From: Avena insularis
Taxonomy: Eukaryota; Streptophyta; Magnoliopsida; Poales; Poaceae
Length of the DNA stretch: 64,000 nt
NCBI GenBank assembly: GCA_023614405.1
Contig: CM042686.1
Location: 468,194,740 to 468,258,739 of the forward strand
Direction of reading: 5' to 3'
Part shown: positions 1-12,175 of the stretch, one piece after another
How the letters are laid out: each line of letters begins with the position of its first letter
Position numbering within the stretch: the stretch's first letter is position 1
Translations under genes and position numbers: made by a program
Notes under the pieces: model-generated
Told to the model about the DNA's origin: nothing
What the model saw: the letters and a program-made list of their open reading frames with translations, nothing else
Database searches by the model: none

Positions 1-2238
1 ATGTGCAAGGGGTACCCCGTTGGCGGTTCTCTATGATACATATGTATTTACAATGACAAGAGCTTACTTGTGACTGAAGTTGAGTAGCATGAGGTTCGGT
101 ACTCGTAAGTGAGGGGCATGAGATTTCAACTTATAACTTGTCAAGCATATCCTCTTAGTTGTGTCACTTTAACCTTAATCACCTAAAGATGCCTATGATA
201 GGGACAATGAGAGCTGAAAGCTAATAAGTACCATAATTTTTGGAAGGTCTTTATGAAACTTGAATCCCTGCTTCCCTCTGCGAAGGGCCTATCTTTTACT
301 TTTTATTTGAGTCAGTAAACCTATTCCCTTCTACCTCAGCAAGCATTTTGAGTTGTTGTGTTTCATTCATTCATATGATGATTTATTCAATCATGTTTCT
401 TATGTTCCTTGTTTTACACTTTGCTCTTATCTTAGTGTCTACTACTTTAAAAGCTATCATTGAAAATCAGTTATTTGTGAACTCCAGCAAATTCTTCGAC
501 CAAGAGCTAAGTTTGCCATTACCAATTATGATTTACTTTATGCATCTTTATTGTGTTTCCTTTACTTATTGCAAGTTAAGTTATATAATAGTGAGTTGTC
601 TTCTACTATGACTTATGTATTGATGAATGTGATGCTTCTTGTCCGTACTCTTTTATCGACTCTTCACTCCATAAACCTGAGGTCGTGTTTATTGAGCTCA
701 GTTTCGCTTGGGGACAAACAAAGTCTAAGCTTGGGGGAGTTGATACGTCCATTTTGCATCACTATTCTATATCATAATTTACTATTATTCATTGATATAT
801 TTCATATTAAGAGATGATACTTATGTTATTTCATCTATTTTTGCATGGTTGATGACTTTTGGAGCATGGACCGCTGCAGTCAGGATTCTGATGGAAAAGG
901 CGCTGATTAGAGGCAAAATTCGCGAAGATCAGAAAATCCGGGAAAATACATGGAAAATCGTATTTTTCTAGAAGACGAAGGAAGCCAGAAGGGATTCTGA
1001 GATGGGCCACAGGGGGGCCACACCACCCCTGGCGCGGGCCAGCCTAGGCCGCGCCACCAGGTGGTGTGGACGCCCTGGTCCACCCCTAGCTCTCCCCTCT
1101 GGCGTATACTATCCTTCCGAAACCCTAAGACTCGGAGAGAAACCACAGAAAGATTCCGCCGCCTCTGCGGGGCGGAAAACACCGAGAGAGAAAGATCTCT
1201 CCGGCAGACAGAATTTTGTCGGTGGAATTCCTTCCCGGAGAGGGAAGATCATCGCCATCAACACCACCGAGTTCATCGGGATCATCATCATCATCACCAC
1301 CATCATCTCCACCAGCACCATCTTCACCATCTCCATACCGCTATAACAATTGGGTTGAATCTTGCATAGTTCTTAGGGGAAACTTTCTCGGTGTTGATTA
1401 CTCTTTGTAGTTGATGCTATTGAGTGAACCGTTGAATTATCGTTTATGTTCAGATTGTTACACATTATTATTCCATCTCTGATCATGATCCTTATGATGT
1501 CTTGTGAGTAGTTCGTTTTGTTCTTGAGAACATGGGAGAAGTCATGTTGTTAGTAGTGGAATTGTGTTGAGAAAGATTCAATAGTTTGATATTTAAGTTG
1601 TGGTGTACTTCTTCTAGTGGTGTCATGTGAATGTCGACTACATGACACTTCACCTATATGGGACTAGGGGAATGCATTGTGTATTTGGCTACTAATTGTA
1701 GGGGTTGCCGGAGTGACAGAAACCTGAACCCCCGTTAGGAAACCATTGCACAAGGGACATCAGGGTCTTAGAGTTTGAAGCTGTGGTTAGGTTTCTACCT
1801 TAATTACTTTCTTGTACTTGCGGATGCTTGCAAGGGGTATAATCACAAGTATGTATTAGTCCTAGGAAGGTCGGTACATTAGCACAGGTTCACCCACACA
1901 ACACTTAGCAAACTAAAGAAGATTAATCAACTATATGAAGTGAAAGCACTTGACGGTATTCCCATGTGTCCTCGAGAACGTTTGGTCATCTTAAGTAATA
2001 CAACCGGCTTGTCATTTGCTAAAGAAAGGATTGGGACACTTGCTGCATTTATTCTTATTGTCTTTTATTTACTCGTACTTTATTTACTTGCATTATAACC
2101 CCTAAAAATCTGTTTGCTAAGTATTTACAGAGAATTCCTGCTCCAAGCCACTAGCCAGCACCTTCTGCTCCTTGTTGGGTTCGACACTCTTACTTATCGA
2201 AAATACTATGATACACCCCTTATACTTGTGGGTCATCA
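1..2238 (+). mobile_element. Gypsy element A (Athila-like), 3' end only
   Basis: The window opens inside the 3' non-coding part of an LTR retrotransposon and reaches its 3' LTR at 741. Positions 1-330 are clearly related to 57210-57540 of element C and, on the other strand, to about 7100-7340 of element B, so the three share a 3' internal region. A purine-rich tract (AAGCTTGGGGGAGT, about 727-740) directly precedes the LTR. No gag or pol is visible because the element extends left of the window. The small ORFs at 348-611 and 551-817 look like chance frames. Family assignment to the Athila-like gypsy group rests on the shared 3' region and LTR head and is an inference. Confidence 0.8.
741..2238 (+). 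repeat. 3' LTR of element A
   Basis: The LTR begins TGATACGTCC at 741, right after the polypurine tract, and ends GGTCATCA at 2238, where unrelated sequence begins. That gives 1498 bp, in the normal range for this group. A CAT/CAC-rich microsatellite-like stretch sits at 1255-1337. The 5' partner lies outside the window, so the target-site duplication cannot be tested and this could also be a recombined copy. Confidence 0.8.
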
Positions 2239-2435
2239 CCCTCCCTAGCTCTCTGCCCCGCCGTTGCATCCACCCTGATCCTCCCGATACAGATCCACAC
2301 CTCTGTTGTAGTCCGATATCGCCCCAAGATCCAACGCCACCCCACTTCGTTCTCCACACCATCCCACCCCACCCCACCGACGGTGAAGTAAGATACAGAG
2401 CACCGAACGGGCGTCGGTGGACATCTCCTGCTCCC

Positions 2436-3071
2436 ATGTCCATGGAGGATGACGTCGCGAGCACCACCGGCACCATTGCCATGCGACTTGTGGGTAGGCG
2501 TGGCGAGATCATTGGCCCCATGGACTACGGGTGCGTGTGGCGTTTCCATCACCGGCGACTCGTCTCCTACCTCTTGCTCAACGGCATCAGCGAAACCTTT
2601 CGAGGGTACGTACGCATGCCCTTCGCTTCCTACCATTCTTGCAATCCACACCATCGGATTCTACACTGACTCCATGCACTGCACCTGCACTGTAGGCTGC
2701 TCAACGAGATAGGCTCATTCATGAGCACAATATGCCTATCGTGGCTCATGGAGCAGGGCCTATGAGTTGACACCATCGCCTACCTCTCCTGCTTCCTGGG
2801 GCCACCTGCTGACCTACAGAGCGACGAGGCGGAGGTCCTCCACTACTTCCTCAAGCACTACAAGGCCTTCCATTGCATGGTCACCGGCGAGCATGACCAG
2901 GACATCAAGCGCCTCTACCAAACCTACAAGCAGTACCGCAGGCATGATGGCATCGTGTTCCTTAATGCTCTCAGGATGTGCTCCATCACCACCACCCTCC
3001 TCTCCTCAGACCTAATCATGTACTACCACTACTGCTCTGTACTCCTTCATCTTGCTCACCATCGATCCTGA
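2436..3071 (+). pseudogene. LisH-like grass protein, pseudogene or captured gene fragment
   Basis: An ATG at 2436 opens 57 codons that contain LVSYLLLNGISETFRG, a good fit to the LisH dimerisation motif (L..YLL..G..ETF). A 90-bp GT-AG intron (2606-2695) follows. Splicing it out keeps the frame, which continues through a leucine-rich helical region and IKRLYQTYKQYRRHDGIVF to a stop at 3069-3071. A single TGA at 2763-2765 interrupts the second exon and looks like a CGA-to-TGA transition. The last 18 or so codons after the SSDL residues look non-conserved, so the true 3' end, perhaps in another exon, is missing. Composition is GC-rich compared with the flanks. I recall grass families of LisH-containing hypothetical proteins of this kind; that identification is from memory. 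The retained intron argues against a processed copy. It may be a fragment carried by the CACTA element whose right end is at 12858. Confidence 0.55.
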
Positions 3072-4302
3072 AGCATGGTTGGTGTTTATGTTCGTAGGGC
3101 CATCTCTTTGTCCCCATTGTACATAGAAGAAACCTTGTTAGGTTATTGTGGAAGTTGTAGGTAGCTATACTAGGGACTTATTATGCATGTATTCATCTGC
3201 TAATTAAATGTCAAGTCATGAATTTGTTGAACATGTACATATTGGGGGCTAGTTAATTAGATGGCACAGAGTGTTTTTTATTTGATTTGTTGGAAGAGAT
3301 AGTTTTGTTCTTGATTAGGCTTAGGGTTTGATAGTTCTAGAAGTCAATTAGGGTGTTAGTATTTGGGCGATCAAATTGATAGTTCTGGAAATTATTTGTG
3401 TCTTCTTGCTTCAGATGTTAGTGGGTGCTCAAAGTAACTGAAGTGTGTGTATGTACTTGCTTAACTGTATCTATACACTGCAGTTTATCAAGCTTGGTTT
3501 CTAAATTTCAGAAGTCGTGCTGCATTTTATAGTTCTATGGCAATTAAATCTTGTGCAATTATGTGGTAAGCTAGTTTACTAAATCTACTAATGTTCTAAA
3601 TTCATTGTGTATTACTTGTGCAACTAGTTTTACTACAACTAGTTGTTTATCCTTGATATTTTTGTTCTTCTCCACAGCAGCGCCATAGCTACTGGCCGGT
3701 AGATGGACATAGGATGGATTTTCAAGAGATAATTATTCTTTGTTAGGTAAGTTGCGTTTTGTTTATTCCATGTTTCTTTACTCCGTCGAAGACTAGAGTA
3801 GCAACTGGTTTTCAGGAATAAACGTATCACATGGAGAACCAAACCGATCTGCAATTTGTTGGTTCCATATTTTCCTCAATATGAATCATAGCTTGTACTG
3901 ATCTTAACTAGGTCAGTAGGTTCAACCAGATAAAGTACTCTAGCTTATGCCTTATGACACAAATATTTGTTTTAAATAGAAACTATTGCTATCTAATAGA
4001 AAGTACTCTCCTAGGCAAAAATCTACATAGCTTAAATAGAAACTACTACTATCAAATAGAAGCATTCTCATGCCTTTATTTCTGAGATCAATTTGGTATC
4101 CCAGGTCCTTCCATATCTAAGATCAAATTTGGTTTCTCAGGTTCTGCTGCATGCACTCCAAGCCACGGAGTTGTACCTATGGTTGGTCGGCATGGACTGG
4201 GAAGACATGTGAAGTTGTGTTCTCTTCATTTAGTGGTTTGAGGTCTCTACAGGTTAGTATGCTCCTGGTCATATATAGAGCAATATGTTAACTGTGTTGT
4301 GA

Positions 4303-4395
4303 AAGGATCTGAAATGTATGCTTATTGCTATTGTTAATGACTCGATTTGTGCAAGGATCTGAAATGTATGCTTTTGTTAATGACTCGATTTGTGC
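4303..4395. repeat. Two-copy tandem duplication (50 and 43 bp)
   Basis: The unit beginning AAGGATCTGAAATGTATGCT occurs at 4303 and again at 4353. The second copy lacks a 7-bp ATTGCTA segment, and the start of a third copy follows. It is a local duplication with no coding role visible. Confidence 0.8.
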
Positions 4396-4744
4396 AAGGA
4401 TTTGTTCAAGTACGAGTGCATCAGTTATTCATATCTGATGGTAAATTGCTTTGCTTGTACCCATGATGATCATCTTTGTTAATTTTGAGCTTGTGTTGCT
4501 GTGTGAATGTACCTTACTCATATCATCTGAGAATTTATTGTACTCTTTTTGCATGAATAGGGATTGTGGTAGTTCCATTCCATCATTCTATTACGCACAA
4601 TAAAATCAGATATTGAGTAGTGCTTGTTCTTTTACAAATCAATACTTGTAAAGTAACTAGTATCTATTTTTATGCTTATTAAGAATCTGTTTTACCAATT
4701 TTATTAATTGTCATGTCTTTTTGGCTAGAACCGAACATATAAAA

Positions 4745-4861
4745 GGAGCAGCGCCCGACATCGGTGGCTGGCAGCATGGAGGAGCAGCAACGGCCGACAG
4801 TGGTGGTTCGTAGCATGGAGGAGCAGTAACAACACCCCTAGTATCGGGGGGCTGACAGCAT
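4745..4861. repeat. Three degenerate 33-45 bp repeats ending CAGCAT
   Basis: Three units start GGAG(GAG)CAG and end in AGCAT: 4745-4777, 4778-4816 and 4817-4861. They are GC-rich against an AT-rich background and could be an eroded coding minisatellite, but no frame stays open through them. Confidence 0.6.
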
Positions 4862-4969
4862 GGCCAGGTAAGCTTGTCTATTCTGCTTTCTATGTCTGAT
4901 GTGTGTGATTGGTCTTTCAAATCCTTATTAACTATGTTGATTATCAATAGATGAGACGTATGTTTGGTT

Positions 4970-6561
4970 TGATGGCTCGTGATTGATGAGCTCGTTGGGG
5001 AACCCCAAGAGGAAGGTATGATGAGCACAGAAGTAAGTTTCCCTCAGTTATGAAACCAAGGTTATCAAACCAGTAGGAGCAAGGAAACACCCCAAAGGTG
5101 TTGCTAGCTGAGCCTTGGCAGGGCGCACTACCGGTGCTAGTAGCAACGTGGAGACCTGCACAACACAACCACAGAACTTTGACCCCAACTTACGATGAGG
5201 TTGTCAATCTCAGCGGTTTTGCTGAAAACAACTGATTAAATGTATCGAATGGAAGGAAGTAATAGTTTGCAGAAAGTAACCACAAAGTAGTAAACAGTTT
5301 GTAGATTGATAGTAAAAGAAAGGACTGGGATCCATAGTTCACTACAGGTGGCTCTCCTTAAGATAGATAACATGCTGGGTGAACAAATTACAGCGGGGCA
5401 ATTGACGAATATCGAGAAAGCATACAAGCATATACTAATCATCTTGACTCCTTTGAGACTTGATTGGGCATTACAACATTATACATAGACCGCCATCCAA
5501 CTGCATCTATGACTAATAATCCACCTTCAGGTTATCATCCGAACCCCCTCCAGTATTAAGTTGCAAGAAACAGATTATTGCTTTACGAATTGCGTGTAAA
5601 GTAAACAATACGATTGTTCTATGAACAAAGGATCGTTGTTTTCTCCCTAGTAGCAACAACACATCTAGTACCTTAGAGATTTTTGTCACTTCCCCAGATT
5701 ACCAGAGGCATGAACCCACTATCGAGCATAAATACTAACTCTTGGAGTTGCTAGTATCTACTTGGCCAAGATAGCTACTAACAAGGGAAAGCATGCAAGA
5801 TCACACATAACAAAGACATGATAGAATCAATAATCAATCTGAAATAGCATCTCAATATCCATCGGATCCCCACAAACACAACATGCAGAATCACAAATAG
5901 ATGATCTTGATCATTAATGGAGCTCACAAGATCTAGACATGAAAGCGCAAAGGAGGAGAACCAGCCATCTAGCTACTACATGGACCCGTAGTCTAGAGAT
6001 GAACTACTCACGCATCACACCGGAGGCTTGCATGATGATGAAGGAGGCCTCTAGGGTGAATTCCCCTCTTCGGCAGGGTGCCGGGAAGAGCTTCAGATCC
6101 CTCCCAATCTAGGGATGGAGATGACGGTGGCTACAGACTCTTTCGTGGATTTTTAATCGGGTACTTAGGGTTTTGGTCCCGAGGGAAATATATAGGCGGA
6201 AGGAGATGCCGAGGGGGTTCCTGGGCTGGCCACACCACCCCCTGGCATGGCCAGGCTTGGCCCGCGCGACCAGGTAGTATGGTGCCCCCTGGCTCCTCTC
6301 CGTCTTGTATTCTGGCTCCAGATGCCTTTCGGTAAAATAGCGACTTTGGATTTTGTCCCGTCCAATTCCGAGAATATTCATTTTCTGACTTTCCTGGAAC
6401 CAAAAACAGCAGAAAACACGCAGCTGACACTGTGGCTCTTTGTTAATAGGTTAGTCCAAGAAATCATATGAAAAGTACTCCAAAGTGTGGACAAAACACA
6501 AGAAAGTAGATAAAACCGAGCATGGAACATCAAAAATTATAGATACATTTGCAATGTATCA
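4970..6561 (-). repeat. 3' LTR of element B (complete)
   Basis: On the minus strand it begins TGATACATTGC at 6561 and ends GCCATCA at 4970, 1592 bp. This matches the 1595-bp 3' LTR of element C in length and sequence. It lies next to the polypurine tract at 6563-6575. Confidence 0.88.
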
Positions 6562-9343
6562 ACATCCCCAAGCTTAACTCCTGCTCGTCCTCGAGTAGGT
6601 AAGTGCTAAAAAGAAAGAATAATTTTTGAGGTGACATGCACCATCATAAACTTGATCAAAGTACTTGTAAAACATTCAAAGCTGGGATCATAGTACTTCA
6701 ATCATAACATGAAAGACAAAGTTCTAGCAATAAGACAGAGAAACTATGATGCAACATGAAAAGGCACAAACAAAAGATTCATGAATAACAATGCTTTGCA
6801 AGACGTTTGTTTCTTTCACATAAAGAAAACATAGCATAATAGTATTCAGCCTGTCCCTCATAGAGTAGCAAATATAAATGCATAGGACACCTTCAAAGTT
6901 CATAAGAGTGACTAGATACAAATAGTTTAAAACAAGCAATATCAAGTTATGCATCAATCAACTAGTCTTGGGACAATGCACATAGAACTAAGAATGGCCA
7001 CTATGCTCTCAAAATAAGTGCATAAAGGTAAAAGGTGGAGACTCAATATAATGGTGGAAGAAAGTCCTTCATAGAAGGAAGCAGGGATTCAAGTCTCATA
7101 AAGAGCTTCCAAAAATTATGGTAATTATAGCTTTCATCTCTCATTGCCCCTATCATAAGCATCTTGAAGTGATTAAGGTTAAAGTGAACAAACTATGGTG
7201 TACATGCTTGACGAAGTATAAGTTAGAAATCTCATGTCCCTTGAATACGAGGGCCGCTCCTCATGCTACTCAAGTTTAGTCACCGGTAAGTTCTTGTCAT
7301 CGTAAGTACATGTGTATCATAGAGAACCGCCAACGGGGTACCCCTTGCCCGATGATATGGAAGAATTCCCATATCAAAATGACAAGGCAACTAGACAATG
7401 AGCATCTCAGCAATCTTCTTATTTCCTATCTGAATATGGTGCTTTTTATCTCTTTCCACTTTTCATAATCTCTTTTTTTTCTTTTTCTCTTTTTTCTCAA
7501 TATAGGACTCTTTTTTCATAAGAAGAATGCTTCATAGACAGCTCATTATGGTTACACTGCAGGTTTCCACCATGTCAGCATGGATTAGACCAGCGGCCCA
7601 GGCGTTTCTCTAACACATATACATAACTTCATGGACTTACAAGCTCCCCTTTCATTTCACACCGACGACATCCATAGACAAAAGAGCATGATATCAACTA
7701 GGTACAAAGTACCCGTGCAATGTTGAAAGCGTTCCCCATGACAGCATGGTTCTGCTAATCCCCAACAAATAAGTGCAAGCATATACAACATAGACGACAC
7801 AATGGTTCAAGTTTATTAAGGGCAGTAAAAGTAAAGTGTGCCATCAAGTTCGTGAGAGCTTTAATCACTAGTTTTCTCATAACAAGTTTAATTTGGAAGG
7901 TAAACAAAAACATGAATATACTTGGAATAGAATAAGCTAGTAGGTAGGTATGGTGGAATCTTTGGAATAATTTGGTTTAAGGAGTTGGATGCATGAGTAG
8001 AACTCATACTTGGTTGCGGAGGCTAGCAAAAGACTGGGAGCGACAAACTAAGAGAGTGATAATGACCATAATCATGCAGAGCGACAAAACATCATTGATC
8101 AAAGCATAAAGTGGTACTACAAGTTGAAAAATAAAGGATCATAAAGGCTATGGTGACTTTGAGATAGTCATAACATGGTGTGAGCATGTGCCAAGTCAAC
8201 CCAAATAAAGCATCAAAGGAGAATACCACTATACTATGCTTTAATATGCTAAAACAACGCATGATTCATCCAAGGCACATTAATCAATCTCAATTGTTTA
8301 TAACAAGTCATTCTACAACAAAGAATACTAAGCATAAAGCCAAAACAATATCAAGCATGGCATGACAAAGCATAGGCCACAATCAAAAACAAGCTCTCTT
8401 TACCACTTAAGCATGAACTTTCCTACTCTTTTCCAATCCAAACCAAACTATTTGAAAACCAATGTATGGAAGAGGGGGTAAAACCAATTTATTAAGAAAA
8501 CAAAGCAAACAAATTTAAAAAAATCAAAACCAAAATGAAAAATAAGACGCTCCAAGAACAACACAACTGTGCATGAAAAAATAAAAATGAAGCGTTTGGA
8601 AGAAACCTGGGATTTTTATTGATGAAGAAGGGGATGACTTGGGCATCCCCAAGCTTTGATGCTTGTACTTCTTGGATATTTCTTGGGGTGACACGCGTGG
8701 TATCCGCAAGGTTGATCTTTAGTCCATTCTTCATCTCATTACTCATTCCTTCCATACACCTAAAATTTTTCCTTCATACAAAACATCACACAATCTTTAT
8801 TAGCAACATTAGTGCACTCAAGATAATAAGTATTTAGGTTCAGTTCTAACACTAATAAACTTCCATTAAAACACTAGCTACTGTAGCACTTCCCTCAAAA
8901 AGCTCAATTCCCCAAAAGAACTCAAAAAGGAACCAACAAGAAGCAAATGCAGAAAATAGTAGAAATCTGTCAAAACAGACCAGCAGGTAAATACGATTTT
9001 TTTTTAAGACCTTCTGTTGCTTAAATCAAAAAATGTTGAACTAATGAAAGTTAGATAACAACCTGGGCCAGAAGCACAAAAATTCACGCCTCAAAAAGAC
9101 ATTCAGAGATTTTACACGAATTTTTACGGTGAAGCACAGAAATCTGTTTCAGGACATCAACTTTCCCAATCATTACTTCTCTCTCATTAGAGGTTACTCT
9201 TGGCACAAAAAGCAAATAAAAAGGATAAGGAGCGGTTATTACTTAAGTAATAACTTCCAAGACCCATCTAAAACTTTTGGGTTATCTCCCAATAAGTACT
9301 TTTCTTTAACGCCTTTAAGTTAGGCATAAGAAGCAAGAAAGAA
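6562..9343 (-). other. 3' non-coding region of element B
   Basis: This stretch is related along its length to 55230-57998 of element C in opposite orientation. It has no gag or pol. The polypurine tract AAGCTTGGGGATG (minus strand) sits at 6563-6575 next to the LTR, and an identical 13-mer recurs at 8644-8656. The only frame with a counterpart in element C is the 87-codon ORF at 8492-8755 (minus), whose first 50 or so codons (MEGMSNEMKNGLKINLADTT and on) resemble 55797-56060 of C. Whether it is translated is unknown. Confidence 0.7.
8492..8755 (-). other. Short ORF kept in the 3' region of elements B and C
   Basis: An 87-codon frame starts with MEGMSNEM. Element C carries a clearly related frame at 55797-56060 (plus) with the same start and the shared stretch RNIQEVQASKLGDAQ. 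The tails diverge into low-complexity hydrophobic sequence, so only the first 50-60 codons are comparable. The DNA in this part overlaps internal copies of the polypurine-tract 13-mer, so the similarity may reflect nucleotide conservation rather than protein function. No known domain is recognised. Confidence 0.3.
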
Positions 9344-9781
9344 TCAAGTGTTATCAAATGAAGAAGCATTAAAAGCAAATTTTGTTTTCATATGAGAGGC
9401 AAAAGAAATCTTCTCTCTATTCTTAGGTAAGTGTTCTATACCTATCTTGAGTGGGAGTTGATATTTAATGGTGCCTTCTTTCATATCAATAATGGCACCA
9501 ACAGTTCTAAGAAAAGGTCTTCCCAAAGTAATAGGACAAGAAGCATTGCATTCAACATCCAAAACATAGAAATCAACGGGGACATAGGCATTGTTAACCA
9601 TAATAAGAACATCATTAAGACTCCCCATGAGTTTCTTTTTGGCATTATCATCAAGCGGGACATTCAAATAACAATCTTCAAGTGGAGGCAAATAAAGCAT
9701 ATCATAAATCCTTCTAGGCATAATAGAAACACTACTATCAAGATCACATAAAGCTTTGAAATCAAAATCATTCACTTTCAT
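9344..9781 (-). pseudogene. Retroelement aspartic protease (Athila type), decayed
   Basis: This 145-codon frame starts at ATG 9781. It holds a retropepsin-like core: ALCDLDSSVSIMP near residue 10, the flap-side segment VPVDFYVLDVE, and the C-terminal ITLGRPFLRTVGAIID typical of Athila and related gypsy proteases. In this family the active site normally reads D-L-G; here the glycine is replaced by aspartate, so catalysis is probably lost. It lies just downstream of gag on the minus strand, with a short frame-disrupted gap (9782-9837), as expected of one gag-pro polyprotein. The reading frame ends where the shared 3' region begins, so RT and integrase have been deleted. Its role in an intact element is to cut the Gag-Pol polyprotein inside the virus-like particle. 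Confidence 0.75.
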
Positions 9782-9837
9782 ATTAATGATGGGTTCCCAA
9801 CCATCTTATTGTTTTATAGGAATAGAAGCTTTATGTT

Positions 9838-11047
9838 TCATTTTTCTTCTTTAATCTTTATGAGAGCATCAGTAATGTGTTTTGTAAAGGCCATGTTCAT
9901 AGCACTAGCATTAGGACTTTTAGCAAGCTTTTGTAAGAACTTAATAACTTCAGAGATATTACAACCATCAAGATCAAAATCAAAATTATCATCTAAAGTA
10001 GTAGAACTATTACTAGCCTCAACACTAGTGGTGGTGATAGTAGAAACACTAATGTTTCTAGCAATTTCATCTTCTCTTTCCCACTTAGCATGTAATTCAG
10101 CTAATAGTCTAACATTTTCATCAATTCTTACTTGTATGGCATTAGTAGTTGCAAAGGGGTTATCAATAGTTTCAGGTTTAGCAGCCATTTTATTCAAAGA
10201 AGATTGAGCTTCAGCCAAAGATGCTATATTTCTTTCAACATTAGAGAGTTTTTCCTCAATAGTTTTATTGAAAGCAGTTTGTTTACTAATAAAGTCCTTA
10301 AGCATAACTTCAAGTTCAGAGGGAGCACTCCTATTGTTGTTATAATAATTTCCATAAGCGTTACCATTGTTGGGAGGATATGGCTTATAATTGTTGTTAC
10401 CAAAATTATTCCTATAAGCATTATTGCCAAAATTATTATTTCTTATAAAGTTCACATCAACTTGCTCTTCTTGAGCAACCAAAGAGGCTAAAGGAACATT
10501 GTTTGGATCAATATGGGCTTTCCCACTAACAAGCATAGACATAATAGCATCAATCTTTTCACTCAAGGAGGAGGTTTCTTCAACAGAATTTACCTTCTGA
10601 CCTTGTGGAGCTCTCTCAGTATGCCATTCAGAATAGTTAACCATCATATTATCTAGAATCTTTGTTGCAGCACCCAAAATAATGGTCATAAAGGTACCTC
10701 TAGCAGCAGAGTAAAATAGGTTCCTTGAACAATAGTTCAATCCTGCATAAAAGGTTTGGATGATCATCCAAGCAGTCCGTCCATGAGTGGGACAATTCTT
10801 TACCAATGATTTCATTCTTTCCCAAGCTTGAGCAACATGTTCATTATCAGATTGTTTAAACTTCATTATTTCACTTCTCATAGATATAATCTTAGCAGGA
10901 GGATAGTATTTTACAATAAAAGCATCTTTGCACTTAGTCTAAGAATCAATACTATTCCTAGTTAAGGAATTCAACCATTCTTTAGCTTTTCCACTCAAAG
11001 AGAAAGGAAACAGTTTTAGCTTAATAATATAACCATCTATATCCCTA
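9838..11047 (-). pseudogene. Gag of Athila-like gypsy element, truncated
   Basis: The longest open stretch (10881-9838, 347 codons) holds the end of a retrotransposon gag domain (AQAWERMKSLVKNCPTHG), an Asn/Tyr-rich linker and a helical C-terminal region with an EKLSNVERNIASLAEAQSSL coiled-coil-like segment. The same frame continues upstream to 11047 through LSGKAKEWLNSLTRNSI, classic gag, but is cut by a TAG at 10941-10939. The N-terminus is gone because a deletion joins codons near 11047 to the middle of the LTR. No CCHC zinc knuckle is visible, as is usual in this group. Gag would form the virus-like particle. The frame shifts before the protease at 9781. Confidence 0.78.
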
Positions 11048-12170
11048 TGCTTTTGACTCCTTTGAGACTTGATTGGGCATTACAACATTATACATAGACC
11101 GCCATCCAACTGCATCTATGACTAATAATCCACCTTCGGGTTATCATCCGAACCCCCTCCAGTATTAATATGCAAGCAACAGATTGTTGCTTTACGAATT
11201 GCGTGTAAAGTAAACAATACGATTGTTCTATGAACAAAGGATTGTTGTTTTCTCCCTAGTAGCAACACCACATCTAGTACCTTAGAGATTTCTATCACTT
11301 CCCCAGATTACCAAAGGCATGAACCCACTATCGAGCATAAATACTAACTCTTGGAGTTGCTAGCATCTACTTGGCCAAGATAGCTACTAACAACGGAAAG
11401 CATGCAAGATCAAAAATAACAAAGACATGATAGAATCAATAATCAATCTGAAATAGCATCTCAATATCCAACGGATCCCCGCAAACACAACATGCAGAAT
11501 TACAAATAGATGATCTTGATCATGAACAGAGCTCACAAGATCTAGACATGAAAGCACAAAGGAGGAGAACCATCCATCTAGCTACTACATGGACAGGTAG
11601 TCCAGAGATGAACTACTCACGCATCACACCGGAGGCTTGCATGATGATGAAGAAGGCCTCTAGGGTGAATTCCCCTCTCCGGCAGGGTGCCGGGAAAAGC
11701 TTCAGATCCCTCCCGATCTAATGATGGAGATGATGGCGGCTACAGACTCTTTCGTGGATTTTTGATCGGGTACTTAGGGTTTTGGTCCCGAGGGTAATAT
11801 ATAGGCGGAAGGAGAGGCCGAGGGGGTGCCTAGGCTGGCCACACCACCCCCTGGGCGGCTAGGCCTGGCCCGCGCGGCCAAGTGGTGTGGTGGCCCCCTG
11901 GCTCCTCTCCGTCTCGTATTCTGGCTCCAGATGCCTTCCGGTAAAATAACGACTTTGGCTTTTGTCCCGTCGAATTTCAAGAATATTCATTTTCTGACTT
12001 TCCTGGAACCAAAAATAGTAGAAAACAGGCAGCTGGCACTGTGGCTCTTTGTTAATAGGTTAGTCCAAGAAATCATATGAAAAGTACTCCAAAGTGTGGA
12101 CAAAACATAAGAAAGTAGATAAAACCAAGCATGGAACATCAAAAATTATAGATACATTTGCAATGTATCA
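11048..12170 (-). repeat. 5' LTR of element B, truncated
   Basis: This is 1123 bp matching 5449-6561 of the other LTR and ending TATCA at 12170, next to the TSD. The inner 480 bp of the LTR are missing: similarity with the left LTR begins abruptly at TTGACTCCTTTGAG (about 11048; 5446 in the left copy), exactly where gag coding sequence stops. The event removed LTR 3' part, primer site and gag start together. Confidence 0.85.
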
Positions 12171-12175
12171 TGGTT

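Larger units (their letters stand above)
3072..4964. other. Non-genic stretch, no ORF supported
   Basis: This AT-rich stretch after the LisH-like pseudogene has no convincing coding region. It holds two short tandem duplications, listed separately. It may be intron or 3' flank of the decayed gene, or the interior of the CACTA element that ends at 12858; nothing decides between these. Confidence 0.5.
4965..12175 (-). mobile_element. Gypsy element B (Athila-like), minus strand, pol deleted
   Basis: The element runs 4970-12170 and is flanked by a perfect 5-bp duplication TGGTT (4965-4969 and 12171-12175). In minus-strand order it has a 5' LTR remnant (12170-11048), gag (about 11047-9838), protease (9781-9344), a long non-coding 3' region (9340-6562), a polypurine tract (6575-6563) and a full 3' LTR (6561-4970). 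No reverse transcriptase, RNase H or integrase is present; the protease is joined almost directly to the 3' region shared with element C. A second deletion fused the middle of gag's upstream region to the middle of the 5' LTR, removing about 480 bp of LTR, the primer site, the leader and the gag start. The element therefore cannot replicate from this copy. LTR divergence looks like about 3-4% by eye, so it is younger than D or F. Confidence 0.9.

Noticed and set aside
1255..1337. His/Ser/Pro-rich ORFs over the CAT/CAC repeat
   Set aside because: They result from a trinucleotide-like repeat inside the LTR of element A.
2856..2865. CACTACAAGG as a CACTA terminus
   Set aside because: It falls within the LisH-like exon (encoding HYK), with no subterminal repeats next to it.
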